Source: Prunus persica
Taxonomy: Eukaryota; Streptophyta; Magnoliopsida; Rosales; Rosaceae
Length of the DNA stretch: 64,000 bases
Direction of reading: 5' to 3'
Assembly (NCBI RefSeq): GCF_000346465.2
Contig: NC_034014.1
Location: 11,475,582 to 11,539,581 of the forward strand
Shown here: piece by piece, positions 21,768 to 34,574 of the stretch
Numbering within the stretch: position 1 is the stretch's first letter
How the letters are laid out: every line of letters begins with the position of its first letter
Translations under genes and position numbers: made by a program
The notes under the pieces: generated by a model
What the model was told of the DNA's origin: nothing
Database searches by the model: none
What the model saw: the letters and a program-made list of their open reading frames with translations, nothing else

Positions 21768-23620
21768 TTGGCTTGCAACCCTGGGGTAAAGTTACAAGCT
21801 TCCAGACTCCATTTTTCTCCATTGAATTCAGTTATGATTTCATTGCTGCAAACCAGTTTTCTCTCTTTTCACTTGTCATGGCCTGTTTAAAGGTTGCAGG
21901 ATCTTCTAAGATATTCACATCATGTTCTGCTCCCTGCAAGTACACAAAATAATCATCTCCTAAAGCAGGTTTTCTTTGCCTTTGTGATCTTCTTAGTTCC
22001 ACGTTGGGTTCTAGATTTTCTACTTCAGGTGCTTGAGCCATGACTTGGTTTTCTGCTGGCAGTGCTTGATCGTCATTTAATTCCATTGGTTCTGTAATTT
22101 CAAGTCCATTTGTATTGATCTCCTCAATGTGTCCCAGTTGAGTATTGCTTGAATCAATTTGAGGTAGTCTGACAATATCTTCATTCGAAATCTGTGGCAT
22201 GTCATGGTTCAAGGTTATTTCTTCAAAACTGAAACTTTCTTCCTCATCTCTTTCTTGGTCAGTTTCTATAAAGACTGCTCTTGAGGTTTCTATGAATCTG
22301 CTAGTGTGTTTGGGGCAATAAAATCTATATCCCTTTGTTCTTTCAGGATAGCCAACAAAATAACCACTTATGGTTTTTGGATCCAACTTCTTTTCTACAG
22401 GATTGTAAGGTTTTGCTTCTGCTTTACAACCCCATACTCGCAGATGTTTAATGCTAGGCTTCCTTCCATTCCACACTTCATAGGGGATTCTATTTATGCT
22501 TTTGGTTGGAGTTCTATTTAGAATGTAATTTGCTGTTTTTAAGGCTTCTGCCCAAAGAAAAATTGGTAAATTTGTACAGCTCATCATGCTTCTTATCATG
22601 TCTTTCAAGGTCCTATTTCTTCTTTCTGAAATTCCATTTTGCTGAGGTGTACCTGGGTTGGTATACTGAGCTATGATTCCTTCTTCTTGAAGAAATTTAG
22701 CAAAAGGTCCAGGATTTCTTCCAGTCTCATCAAACCTTCCATAGTACTCTCCTCCTCTATCCGATCGAACCACCTTTATTTTCAAGTTCAACTGGTTTTC
22801 TACTTTAGCCTTATAAATTTTGAACTTGTCCAATGCGCTGGATTTCTCTTTAATAAGATAGATATATCCATATCTTGAAAAATCATCTGTAAAGGTTATA
22901 AAGTAGTTAAACCCTTCATGAGTTGGATTTGGAAAAGGTCCACATATGTCTGTGTGAATGAGCTCTAATAAACCTTTTCTCCCCAATGCCCCTTTCTTTC
23001 TTAAGTTGGTTAATTTCCCTTTGATACATGGAATGCAAACTTCATCTATGTTTTCGTGATTCAATGGTGGTAAGACAGATTCTTTGCACAGTTGTGTTAT
23101 CCTTTCTTTTGAAACATGTCCAAGTCTCTTATGCCATAATTTGAAGGAAATCTCATTGGTTTTAGTTTGCACAATGTTTATTTCCATTTCAGTTCTTTTA
23201 CAGTTTAACCGAAACATTCCATCAATGAGACTTGCTTTGCCAACTAAATCTTTATTTCTGAAAATAGAACAACCAGTTCCATCAAAATTCAAACTGAACT
23301 TTGATTTTACAAGTCTAGTAACTGAAATCAAACTCTTCTTCATAGAAGGAACATAAACTACTTCATCTAATTCCAAAACAAAACCAAATTCTAGCTTGAT
23401 TCTAACTGTCCCTATGTAATTAACTTGGACTTCTTCTCCATTTCCCACGAACACCTTCACTTCATCCTTGCTTGGCAGCCTCTTGCTTGTAAACTCCTGC
23501 AAGGAATTAGCCACATGAATAGAAGCACCACTATCTAACCACCATGAATCACACGAGAAATTAACCAAATTAGATTCAAAACAGACCAAATCAGATTGTT
23601 ATTACCTTTTCCCTTCTTCT
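21768..23620 (-). pseudogene. Copia protease and integrase region
   Basis: The protease motif WWLDSGAS sits near the start. The integrase zinc-binding region has two His (LWHKRLGH) and two Cys (CIPC), followed by a DDE core with HTDICGP, a second Asp in RSDRGGEY, and the Glu after GTPQQNG (SERRNR). A GKRVWGC-like GAG-pre region precedes the acidic linker. The frame ends at a TAA near 21832 after FAAMKS, where related polyproteins continue into the RT domain. The frame is offset from gag by a frameshift near 23600. Confidence 0.9.
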
Positions 23621-24395
23621 TTTCCAGCCACCTTTTGTATTTCCTGCAGTCTCTTTTCATATGCCCAGCTTTCTTGCAAAAGAAACAACCCAATCCAGTT
23701 GTAGGTTTTAAAGCCTTTTCTGTAATGCTCTCTTTTTCTTTCCCAGTTGCAGTCTTATACTTATTTTCCTTGTTCTGTTTAGTCTGAACCATGTTGACCA
23801 TTTTGGCTCCCCTTTCTCTTATGATGTTGTGTTCTTGTTGGACAGAAATAGTAATAAGATCATTCAAAGTCCAGTTCTCCTTCTGAGCAATATAGGTTTC
23901 CTTGAGAGATTTAAATTCTTTAGGCAATGAATTTAGTGCAAAATGGACCATCATATCTTCATCTACTGTCATATCCAATTCCTGTAATTTTGTCCCTAAG
24001 TCAATCAAGTTCATGATATGAGCTCTCACACAACCTTGCCCATCATATTTCATATCAATCAATTGATTCAGCAAGGTACTCTTGACAGCTTTTTCAGATT
24101 CCTTAAACCTCTGTGCAATTGCCTCATAGTATTGCTGTGCATTCTTAGATTTAGGAATACTTCCTTTCACTGATGAAGACATAGCCCTTTGCATGATTAA
24201 CATAGCCATCTTGTTTGCCTTTTCCCATTTGGCAAACTTAGTCTTAGTTTCTGCAGAAGCATCTGCAGCTGGTTCTTGAGGAGGTTTCTCTTTGAGCACA
24301 AAATCGTAATCCAGAAAGCCTAGAGATATTTCCAGATCCTGTTTCCACTTGCCATAATTCGATCCAGTCAAGGTTTCGATGGAGTTGTGATTCAC
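23600..24395 (-). CDS. Copia Gag (nucleocapsid) protein
   Basis: Starts at ATG 24395 with MNHNSIETLTGSNYGKW, the N-terminal signature of plant Copia Gag. The central part is the UBN2-type capsid domain, with a FALNSLPKEF segment. A CCHC zinc knuckle, CFFCKKAGHMKRDC, near residue 240 binds RNA. After KKKGKGN the frame runs about 25 codons out of register with protease. The Gag part itself looks intact, so it might still make particles; this is inference. Confidence 0.85.
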
Positions 24396-24879
24396 TGTAA
24401 AATTTGCAGTACAAATTAAATAAAACTGTCCCTAAATCTTTACTTAAACATGTCAACTTATACCTGTGGGTTTAAGTTTAACGTGTTCCAAAACCCTAAA
24501 CGGTTAACTGTACAGGCTTCCTGCGCAAGTAACTCACATCTGTGGATGTAAAGATACTTACAAGCCAGTGCAACTAACTGTCCAGATTGTTCCATCAGTG
24601 GCGATCAATCTGTACAATTTCCATCTGTGGATGGAGAATCATATAGAAGGCTACAAACACTGATGCAATTTTCTGACCAAACTGTCAAATTCAAGAACTC
24701 CTACACAACCTGAGCAGCTGTGGCTTACTCACTCTGCATAGCAGTTTTCAAATTATTGGTCAAAACTTTATGAGCAGAGATAACCTTATGCTCTTAACAG
24801 TTAAGATTTTTAAAAGAAGGAAAAACTGCATACTTTTATAGCTTATGATCAAATGGTTAGATTAAAGGACAAAAGCCTA

Positions 24880-24893
24880 GAGCTCTGATACCA
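24880..24893 (-). other. Primer-binding site, tRNA-Met type
   Basis: Read on the minus strand it is TGGTATCAGAGCTC, the common plant Copia site complementary to the 3' end of tRNA-Met. It lies two bases inside the 5' LTR. Confidence 0.9.
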
Positions 24894-24895
24894 CA

Positions 24896-25325
24896 TGTAA
24901 GTCTTTACTAAACTTTTATACAATAATACTAACCTTGTTCAACCATTGTAGCAGTAGAGTATCTTGATTTCGTCTAGAGAGTCTTCTACCCTATGCAGCA
25001 CTTTAGTTTCTCTTTCTCTTAGATAGGGTGAGATCTGATTTGAGAGGGTGTTTGCTGCAAGGGGAGGGACCTCTATTTATATGTGCATCACTCATAAAGC
25101 TTTGCCTATCAAGAAGCGTTTGAGTGTCCTTTTTGCATTAGAATAGGTTTGTTTCAATCCATGTTATATTAGGAATCCTGATAATACTTGTGTTTAACTT
25201 TAATAAGCTTTGTACAAGTATTATCTCATAAGGATTGAGTTCTATTTCCTGATCAAACCAAAACTCGAATCCTCTTGGGATCAGAAGATCATCTTTTATG
25301 GGCTGAGACAATAAATCGTCTTACA
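24896..25325 (-). repeat. 5' LTR of the Copia element (430 bp)
   Basis: Paired with 19355-19784, next to the primer-binding site on its left and the CAAAG duplication on its right. Confidence 0.95.
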
Positions 25326-28300
25326 CAAAGAACAGGATAGACATTGTTTGAGAAAATGCCAATGGAACTTGAAGCTATTAGAAGAAGCATAGGCTTTGTT
25401 TGAGAAAATGCCTGCCATTTAGGAATGCAATGTAAGGTCCTTCTAGCAATAGTGAGAATGAAAAATACGAACAATGGAAAATAAGGTGTTGAGATTTTGA
25501 CCCCAAAAAAAAGAAGGTGTTGAGACCAAAGCAAAGGCATATAGACTGAGAGGAAAGTTTGTATCAACGGCAACGTTGAAAGCAGGCAGCTCAGCTTGTA
25601 TCCTGCCCTATCCTCTGTTTTCATCTTAAACCTTGTTAAGTTTCAGTTTTGCGGACAGAGCTACTATGTTTGCCTGTGCCATCAATAATGGAAACCAACC
25701 TTCTGCCCTGTACGTCAAATAATCTCAATATTTGAATCTACTTCTACCGAGTACAGACCCCAGAGCAAGCTACAGACTTGGATTGATAATGGCCAGTGAG
25801 TTTGAAGACAGTGCTATTAAAATTAAAAGTTACACTCTCATTCCATGCACAGCTCTGTTATTAGATCATTGATCCCATTCATTTTCAAATCCGTTAGCAT
25901 CGGCAAGCCTAGATGTGCTAACCAACTACTCGTCAAGTGGATTCATAGACTTCAATAACCAAAGTAGAAACAAGCATGAGACAGATGTTCCTAAGCAAGT
26001 GCTCTGTTTCTACTAAATAATGTTACCTTCATCCTCCTTCAAAGTCAGATGAGCTCTACTTGCCGTTACTATTAATATATATTGTGTTAATTAATCTCTA
26101 CTAATAATTAGTCTATTATGCAACCAACAAAAACAAATAATTAAATATTAAAATATTTATTGGGCCGGCCTAACCCAGCCCAACTAACCCAATGTAGCTC
26201 AAACTAGCCAAACAAAGTTCTACCAAACAAGTTCAAGCCCTAATGGCTCTGTCTGTGTGGGCAGGCTTGGGCCGAAGTACTAAAACTCATACCCAATCCA
26301 AATTAGCCTAAAGAAATGCTTAAATCATAAAAGCTCAACGCGGCCCAATGATTAAAGGTCATACGATCCACTTTCCATCAATAATTGAACTCTCTCTCCC
26401 TCTTCAATGTATTTATTTGTCTAGCATTTTTTTTTCCTTGAAAGTAATAGATTTCAATGCAATTGAATGGGGTATCTTTTACTCCAAGCTACATCAAAAG
26501 GCCAAAAGTTAATTTTAACTGAATTATTGGAGCATTAAAATTTTACATTTTCTCATAACACTTCTTTTCCTGAGCTCTTTTTAAGACCTTTCCTATTCAT
26601 AAGAACAATAGTACTAAACTCACACACACTATATGAATGCTATGATTCGAACCCAAAACCTTATATGGAAAGCAATTACTTCAAATCACTACACTAAGGG
26701 AAAAACAAGCTTTGTGTTTTTGTGTAACCTAGGTGGCTCTTCGATGTTGAAGTTTTTAGCTCAAGAAATCCAATCACCATTGAAACCCCATTAGTTTTTT
26801 CTTACTTTTTTTTTTTTTTTATAAATAATTTAAATAAAGATAAAAGGTAACATGTTTTATCATTAAATATATATGTGGGACTCAAATTGCTTTCATAAAG
26901 TCCCGACTTGAGGAGTGGGTTTGAGAGAAGAGCCAGTTGTCCATTGTGGAACAATTGTTGAATTCTCATTGCACTTTCTTGGTTTGTTTTTTCTTCTGTC
27001 CTTTTTTTGTTTGGGAATAGGATGAGAACAATCAGACATTATTTTCTTTCCGTGTGCGTGGTGTTGTGGTGAGGAAATATACCATACAAGATGGTCAAAG
27101 TCTTCCTCTACGTTACCTGCTTCACTAGACTTAAAAAAATCTTCTTTTTGGAAATTTCATTAGTCTTCAGAAATTCTCTTTCACGTTTAGGGAGAGAATG
27201 GTCTATTCGCTTAAAAATAATATATAAATTAATTTATCCTCAAGTTGATGGGAGTGACCAGAATAATTTATTTTGAGATATAAATTCAATGGCTCCATGC
27301 TTAACTAGGTTTGTAGGCTAATAAGAAAAAATTAACCACATCGAAAATCGTTTCTTCATTAAATAATTATTATCTTGAATTTTTTTTATTGTTTATAGAA
27401 GTACTGGGTTCGTCTAATTTTTTTTTTACCACAATTAGATGACTGATGACTAATGACTATGTCTAATTTTTGCCACAAACGTTTTCTCTTCTAAAATACT
27501 ATTTATTAATACTTAGTACATACATACTATGACTATGACTTTCAATTTAACATTTTGAGGATGCCCAACCACCATTGAAACCTCATGAGAACCACATAAC
27601 ATGGTTTTGCTTTCTGTTGATTTTTGTTGAGTTCAATTCTAGTGGGAGTGACAAGATGTTACGCAATAGATAAGTACCTCTCATAACAACTGTGTTTGAA
27701 TATTAGTCAATAGTTTTGAGCACATACTTGGTATCTTCTGCACCTTTGAGTTTAGCAGAAAGAATCGTGTATTCCCTTGAAAACAATATATAGACTAATT
27801 TGTTGTCATGTTGATGGGAGTGGACCAAGAAATTTTATTTGGAGATATATATAAACTCAAGGGCTATATGCTTAAGCCGATTTGTGGGCTAATAAGAAAA
27901 AAAATTAGTCTGTTATTTTTTTATTGCACTTAGATGTCTGAATGTTTCAAATTCAGTAATTTTTTGTAAGGGGGATCTTTAATTCATGACCTAAACAATG
28001 AACGATTCAGATCATTTTAATGATATTGTCAAGTTGACCCAAACGATTGGTTAACATTGTATTAACCGTTTTTTTTATCTAGCAAATACATATTATGTGG
28101 TGTTTATATCGGAAGAGGAGGATTCGGTGGTGACACCCTAGCTAGGTCAAGATATTCAATTCGTTATAGTCTCAATTATAACATGTACTGTGTTTGATGA
28201 ATTATTGCTATCCAATTAATACTTTACAATGAAATTTATTGAACTCAAACCAGTTTCTTAATTAACACACGACAATACCATAACAATCTTATTAATTTTA

Positions 28301-28330
28301 AGAACACTCGAAGACTCATCTCATAAGTGA
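25326..28330. other. Non-coding flank of the kinase cluster, duplicated at 39801-41606
   Basis: No gene seen. From AACAGGATAGACATTG onward the sequence follows 39801-41606 with small differences, then resembles 52480-52860 and 54250-54780. It is a former 3' flank of a kinase copy. AT-rich with several poly-T runs. Confidence 0.7.
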
Positions 28331-28382
28331 GCGGTATAATCCATGCATACACAACTGCTTCTTTAGCGCAGAGGTCTGTTCA

Positions 28383-30003
28383 TTATATTCTATAACTCGA
28401 AGTGCTGGCAAAAGGATTAGGAGGCATGGCGAGATTCTCACCTTCTCTTTCCAACATTTGAACTACAACTTCCATTGAAGGACGATCTATTGGATGCCAT
28501 TGGATGCACCATAGACCCAGAATTGCAAGTTTCCTAGCAATTGTTACATCTACTTCGTCGTCACCGATATGGATTCGTAGGTCGTTGCCATGCTTTAAAA
28601 GGTTATACATCCATTCTGGGAAGTAGACTTGACTAGAGGCGTCCTCCATGACTTTAAAGTTTTTTCTGCCTCCAACCATTTCAAGCAACAATATTCCAAA
28701 ACTATAGACATCTGACTTATAGGAGACATTGCTGAAGTTCCTTGAGAAGATTTCAGTTTTCAGGTGCGATGTAGCCCATGGTCCCCCTGGCTGTAGTCAT
28801 CATATTTCTTCTGTGCTAAACCGAAATTAGAAACTTTTGGAGTGAAATCTTGGTCTAGCACTACATTATGTGGTTTGATATCGAAGTGCAGGATTTGTTG
28901 GTCGCATCCTTGGTGAAGATATTCAATTCCTTTAACTATTCCTAGAGCGATGTCTTGCAACTTATCCCAACCAATGAATGAATTCTTATTATCTGCTGAT
29001 GATAATAAATTTTGCAAAGAACCATTTGGTAAGTATTCGTAAATCCGTCTGCACAAACTCCAACCAAGCAAATCGCATTGACATGGTGGATTTGACACAT
29101 TGTCCCCACTTCATTTATGTAATCTTCCCCATTTTCATTTGAATTGTTGAGGATTTTCACAGCAACAAGTAATTCAGAGGAAAGCTTTCCTTTGAACATT
29201 GTTCGGTATGCCCCTTGAGTCAACTTTTCCTTGAATTGATTTGTTGTCCTCTTAATATCAGCATAGGAATATCTACTTGGCTTCATCGCTCTGTAATCAT
29301 CCAAAAACTTTCGATTCTAAGCCGATTTTCTTTGTCCATTTTGTTAGAGGTATAGATATGGTTGATTGTCATCACCTTCGCTATTAGAACTAAACACAGT
29401 GCACAAATACCTGCAAATATTTTCTTTTTGTGCCAATCATTTTTTAAAGCGTTTTTAGCCATTTTAAACTCTCTTCAAAACATACACTTAATTAATTTCC
29501 TCACCAATATGTTCGTAAAGAAAAGAAAAAGAAAGAAAAAATAAATAAATAAGGTGAAATGAAGGTTACGATCTGTAAAAGTTGTTCATGAAATAAGGAC
29601 CGATTTTCAAATCAATGAAATCCAAAATTATAGTTTGCATATAGAATCTTCAATGAATCTTGAAATAATCTTGAAATTATAGTTGGAAAGTAAACTTGGA
29701 GTGTAAAATACCTTTGCAATGTTCATGGAATGGACCAATGCAATATTCCTATCTCATCAGATATATATATATATACGCTAATCACCAATGAAACAACAAT
29801 GACAGCGTAAATATGGTTACCAGAATTGTTGCCAGGGCTCAATCTCTCCAGACATTCACTACCATATATGCTGGAACAATATTTATCTCTTACTGTTGAC
29901 GGTGGACAACTGAATAAGCAAGCAACCATTACTGTAAAACATCTCCCTAGGCAAGCAACCATCATAAGGTGTTCCTCTAATTGCATGAGATCTGTAGTTA
30001 ATC
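28383..30003 (-). pseudogene. Decayed LRK10L-type receptor kinase (paralogue of 55469-57517)
   Basis: The kinase exon (28383 to about 29380) matches the intact gene closely, but frames change near 28750 and 29060. The glycine loop is altered (GAYRTMFKG in place of GAYGTVFKG), the catalytic loop still reads LHFDIKPHN, and DFG has become NFG. The activation segment from after the Ala-Gln to the APE region is partly deleted. Of the extracellular exon only the second half remains (about 29720-30003, with LFSCPPSTVRD); about 355 bp holding the start codon, signal peptide and N-terminal GUB_WAK_bind part are deleted relative to 57273-57625. Confidence 0.9.
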
Positions 30004-30168
30004 GGCCCCACTCCTTCTGGATGTTTTAGTCAATGGCCGACGGGTAAGGTGATCTCTAAATTTTTATCTGACTATGGGCCAACAAAAATAAATAAATAAA
30101 TAAATAAATTTATCTCTTTAAAGAGTTAAAACTGCACTAATTGGAAATATCCCTTGTGCTCTGACAGC
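30004..30168. promoter_or_regulatory. Remnant of the divergent promoter of the decayed kinase pair
   Basis: Matches the region upstream of 57816, including GGCCCCACTCCTTCTGG and the palindrome CTCTTTAAAGAG. A (AAAT)n run sits at about 30088-30110. The minus-strand partner has lost its start codon, so only the plus-strand gene could still use it. Confidence 0.5.
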
Positions 30169-32597
30169 ATGTCTGGAGGAAGTCTCCTATTTGCGGCTTA
30201 CACAGTGCTCCTTCTTCTTCTTGTTCCTTCCTCTTGTTCCCAAACCGCTTCCAATAATATTACAGCTGATAACTCTGATTGTATCCGTTCTTGTGGAAAT
30301 ATTAACATAAGCTATCCATTCCGATTGAAAGGAGAATCTAAACACTGCGGCAACAAAAGCTTCGAGCTATCTTGTGAGGCCAAGGGAAATGGTACTACTC
30401 ATCATGCAGTGCTATCCTTGTTTTCAGGAAAGTATTATGTACAAGCAATCAATTACAATAACTTCACAATCCGACTTGTGGATGTTGGTGTTCACAAGAT
30501 CAAGGACAACTACTTCTCCCACCCACTCTTCTCCTTGACCCCCTTCAACTTTTCTTATTACTCCGATTATACAGGTCCTCTTCCTGAGTATTACCATATA
30601 GAATCATTAATGTCTATAATCTTCCTGAGCTGTGAAATTCCAATGAATCCTTCCGATCTCATTGTTGAAACAGCTCCATGCATCAGTGGGGTCAACAACT
30701 ATTCTTCTTCCAATTCTTCTTTCTCCAATTTAACAACATATTCTTATTTCATACAATTTCGGTTTGGGTATGGCTCTGAGAATGACCGAAGTTTACACAA
30801 TTTGCTGGATTCCTGCAAAATAACACTAACGGTTATGGTGTCCCCTTCAACTGAGGAGCACATGACGTCTTGCAAAGGAATATATAATGAAATAGCGCAT
30901 GGCTTTGAACTCTCATGGCTTCATCATGCATGTAAAGTAATGTGCAGATCAGGGGAATCTTGCAGGCTGAACCGCAACGACAATGGAATCAACTGCTTCC
31001 AACGCCGGTTAAATTTAATACCAAAAGGTTAGATAATTGCCAAACCTTTAAATTATAAATTATATATTTACTGTAGTGTCAAATATCAGTTTTATCCACT
31101 TTGATGACTATGATAGCATGTTAAACCGTAATTTCCAACCGTTACTAAGCTAATGTTACAGTTTTCTTTTCATAATTTGTGTCTAACCAGAATTCTCTTT
31201 ATGCTAATGTTACTGTCTTCTTTTGCAATATAGTCCCTTGGTACGACGAGATCATAATGTCCATAATCAAGAAAGGAGGTGAGTGGATCCCTCAACTCTG
31301 TAAATAGACGTTTACTTTTCTTTGGCCTTTTCGCTTGACTAACCACCTTAGTCATTCCATTGATCGATTGATTTCTCTACTTCACCCGATATACAGGCTC
31401 TTCCAATTTGATCAGCCTTTCCCTATGTATAGTTACAGCTTCTGGGATGTGCAGTCGCTTCCCAAGGACTATATTATTATTATTTTGATTGAGATGGATT
31501 TGCAAAGGACTATATTATTATCATTATTATACTTCGCGTTCATTAATTCCATTTTTGTGAACCATGCAGCAATATACCTGGCAGCCAAATTTTCATTTGG
31601 TTTTTGTTGTTTAACTGCACTGCTAATATATAAATGGCGAAGGAGGCACTTGTCATGCCAATAAGGTACTCTTACTCCGACATCAAAAAGATGACCAGAG
31701 GTTTCAAGGACAAATTGGGGGAAGGAGGCTGTGGCTCTGTATACAAGGCATGACTTTATCAATGAAGTTGGTACCATTGGAAGGATTCGTCATGTTAACG
31801 TGGTGCGACTTATTGGCTTCTGTGTTGATGGTTCAAAACGCTCTAGTATATGATTTCACGTCTAATGGGTCTCTTGACAAATACATTTTTTCTCAACAAG
31901 GAGATGTGTCTTTAAGTTGCCAGAAAATATTTGAAATTGCACTTGGAGTGGCTCGTGGTATTGATTACCTCCATCAAGGCTTGGACATGCAAATTTTGCA
32001 CTTTGACATCAAGCCTCACAACATTCTTCTAGAAGAGGAATTTTACTCCCAAGGTCTCTGATTTTGGGTTAGCAAAGCTATAGAAATTGGATAGGAACCA
32101 TGAGATACATTGCTCCAGAACTGTTCTACAAAAACATTGGAGGTGTTTGATACAAAGCCGATGTGTATAGCTTCGGAATGCTATTGATGGAAATGGCTGG
32201 TAGAAGGAAAAACCTGAATGCATGTATAGAACAATCAAGCCAATTTAGCCAAATCTACTTTCCGACATGGGTTTCTGATCAATTGAAGGCAGGAAAGGAC
32301 ATAGAAATAGGAGATGATGCAACAGATGAGGAAAAGAAGATCATAAAGAAGATGATGATGGTGGCTTTATGGTGCACACAAATGAAGCCTATCGAACGCC
32401 CTTCAATGAATAAAGTAGTGGAGATGCTTGAAGGAGAAATTGAGAGCCTCCAAATGCCTCCAAGGCCTTTCTTATATCCACAACAAATTCCTGCAGATGA
32501 AGTTGGTGTGGACAATCGAAGTCCCTGTGCATCAGGTGCTTCAGAATCTGAAGAGATTACTTTGATTGCTGATGCAAATGAAGTGAATCAATATTAG
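30169..32597 (+). pseudogene. Decayed LRK10L-type receptor kinase (paralogue of 57816-60469)
   Basis: Exon 1 (30169-31027) is intact: signal peptide, [18 protein letters not shown] start of the GUB_WAK_bind domain, many N-glycosylation sites and a Cys-rich end (CRSGESCRLN, NGINCF) that the intact paralogue has lost. Exon 2 (about 31233-31278) keeps a GTGAGT donor. Exon 3 is scrambled near 31395-31475. In the kinase exon a deletion near 31749 removes the VAIK lysine and shifts the frame, and a second deletion near 32080 removes part of the activation loop after LAKL and creates a stop. The C-terminal part (32163-32597) is open. Extracellular fragments could still be expressed. Confidence 0.9.
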
Positions 32598-34170
32598 TCA
32601 CGATGTGGATCTATGTAAGGGAAAGTTAGCAGCTCTACTCTGTATTTGATCATAGCACAAATATTTTTACATGTTGTAATTGATTTAAGCAAATAATTAG
32701 CCTCTCCTTTTGGTTATTGTTTGAGAAACTGCCTGCCCGAAATGCAATGACTTGAACTTTGATGACAATTAGGTTTACACAAATGAATTGCCTAAAAGAA
32801 ACAATTCATTTGTGTATGGATATTTTGTCGAGTGGGCTTATTATGCCTGAACGGTATTATGTTGGGTTTTTAAAAAGCTGTGCAGTGGCAAATAGCAATA
32901 ATGAGAATCCAGGTATAGGGTAAGGTCCTTCTAGCAAAACGAACTGTGGAACATAAGGTGTTGAGAACAAAGCAAAGGCAAATAGACTGAGAGGAAAGTT
33001 TGTATCAACCGCAAAGCAGGCAGCTCAAAAGTTTGTACCCTGCCCCTTTATGACATTTATGCATCTTCCCCTGTCCTCTGTTTTCTTCTTAAACGTCGTC
33101 AAGTTTCAGTTTGCAGACAGAGCGAGTATATTTGTCTGTACCTATTTATAGTTGCTCAAGTTAAAGATGGCATCAATAATGGAAAGAGAACTTCGGCCCT
33201 TCTCTTCTAAGCTTGAAGCAAGGGTTCAAAATTAAACAAGAGCCTATACGTCAAATAATCTCCATATCTGAATTAGAATCCAGTTCTACCGACAATGACT
33301 AAACCATATATAAGAGTTTACAGACCCAGGGCAAAGCTACAGACTTGGACCAAAGTGAAACTCAAACTCAAAAAGCAACGAAGAAAAATTGGGATTTCAA
33401 GCTAAAAGATTGAAAAGAGCAAGCTACATGACCGAACCACAGACAGGAACGAAGAAAAAACTTAAAAAACATTAGCCTAAGCTGCACAATCCACGCGGGC
33501 CGACCGTGGAGACCTTCGAAAGGGAAGTGCCAGTTTCACTAAAGTCTAAGTTCTTAACATAGGAATATGTCAGACAAACTTGATTAACAAATAAATTAAA
33601 GAAAAAACTGCAACTAAACCAATCTGATAAGTGGTAAAGTGGTATAATCTTCTCTTCCGACATAGGTAACACACATCACACAAGTAGACATGTTAAAACT
33701 AAAAGTTACACTCATTCCATACACAGCTCGGTTATTAGATCATTGATCCCATCCATTTTCAAATCCACTAGGATCGGCAAAGCCTATAGATGTTCTAAAC
33801 AACCACTCGTAAGGTGGATTCAACGAGTTTAATAACCAAAGCCAAAACAAGCATGAGACAGATGTTCTAAGCAACTACTCTGTTTCTTTCTAGTTTCTAC
33901 TAAATAATGTTGCCTCCATCCATTTTCAAATCCTCTAGGTCTAGGATAAGCAAGCCTCCGTCAAAAAAAACCAAGAGAAATTAAAGGCAAATGAGCTCTA
34001 CTTGACCTCTATCAAACATCCTCCTCGCACAGACGCACAGCTACTAATTATACAACAACACATTCCTCGTTCCTAACTCGTCACAATTTCAGAGACTTCA
34101 ATTGAAAAGTGAGAGATTAAAAAAAGTTACCATTTGCACCAGACGCATTGCCCCCATCTCAAACCCTAAA
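32598..34170. other. Non-coding 3' flank, paralogous to 60470-61980
   Basis: No gene seen. The DNA follows the 3' flank of the intact kinase and then the 3' flank of the NHL gene up to its stop codon, where the match ends (near 34165, equivalent to about 61977). It therefore holds an orphan copy of the NHL 3' region without the NHL coding sequence. Confidence 0.7.
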
Positions 34171-34574
34171 TTACCTTTAAATATTTTATTGACATTTTAT
34201 TCCACCACTAGTTATCCCTACTATTATTGGAACTAGGCGGCTATTAGGAGAAGATGATAGACCTATAGATATTATCTTAGAAGCACTCTAAGAGTTCGCC
34301 CTCCCTATCCAAAAAAAAAAAAATTACAAAGATACCATTTTGCCTTTACATTTAACAAAAAAGATAACGAAATTGACGGTAGGACCATTTGTCCTAACGA
34401 AAGTAAAGTTGAAGGACCACCGAAATGATTTTGGAAATTCAGGCACCAAAATGAGAATGAGGTAAAATTCAGGGACCATTAGACCTAAAATCCTTTAGAA
34501 TATAATATTGATTGATTGACATTCGCTTGACTTCGTAGTCGTTTTATTGATCGTTCTCTTCACTACTACTACAG
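34171..34574. other. Non-coding spacer
   Basis: AT-rich, with a poly-A run at about 34311-34323. No gene seen. It ends in an intron-like acceptor (CTACTACTACAG) before the orphan exon. Confidence 0.5.

Larger units (their letters stand above)
19355..25325 (-). mobile_element. Ty1/Copia LTR retrotransposon with broken polyprotein
   Basis: Two 430-bp LTRs (19355-19784, 24896-25325), each starting TGTAAG and ending CTTACA, are flanked by a perfect CAAAG duplication (19350-19354 and 25326-25330). A primer-binding site complementary to the tRNA-Met 3' end (TGGTATCAGAGCTC on the minus strand) is at 24880-24893, two bases from the 5' LTR. A polypurine tract (CAAGTGGGAGAA on minus) is at 19785-19796. 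Domain order gag, protease, integrase, reverse transcriptase, RNase H identifies Copia. LTRs differ by about one base, yet the coding region has a stop and two frameshifts. The empty target site is preserved in the paralogous block at 39790-39805. Confidence 0.95.

Noticed and set aside
21190..23787. Plus-strand frames across the Copia element
   Set aside because: Antisense shadows of the polyprotein without conserved motifs.
20322..24395. Integrated pararetrovirus
   Set aside because: Domain order protease, integrase, RT, RNase H, LTRs and target duplications identify a Ty1/Copia element; no movement or coat-protein signature was seen.
27091..27276. 61-codon frame near a kinase flank
   Set aside because: The paralogous regions at 47440 and 52600 do not keep the frame.
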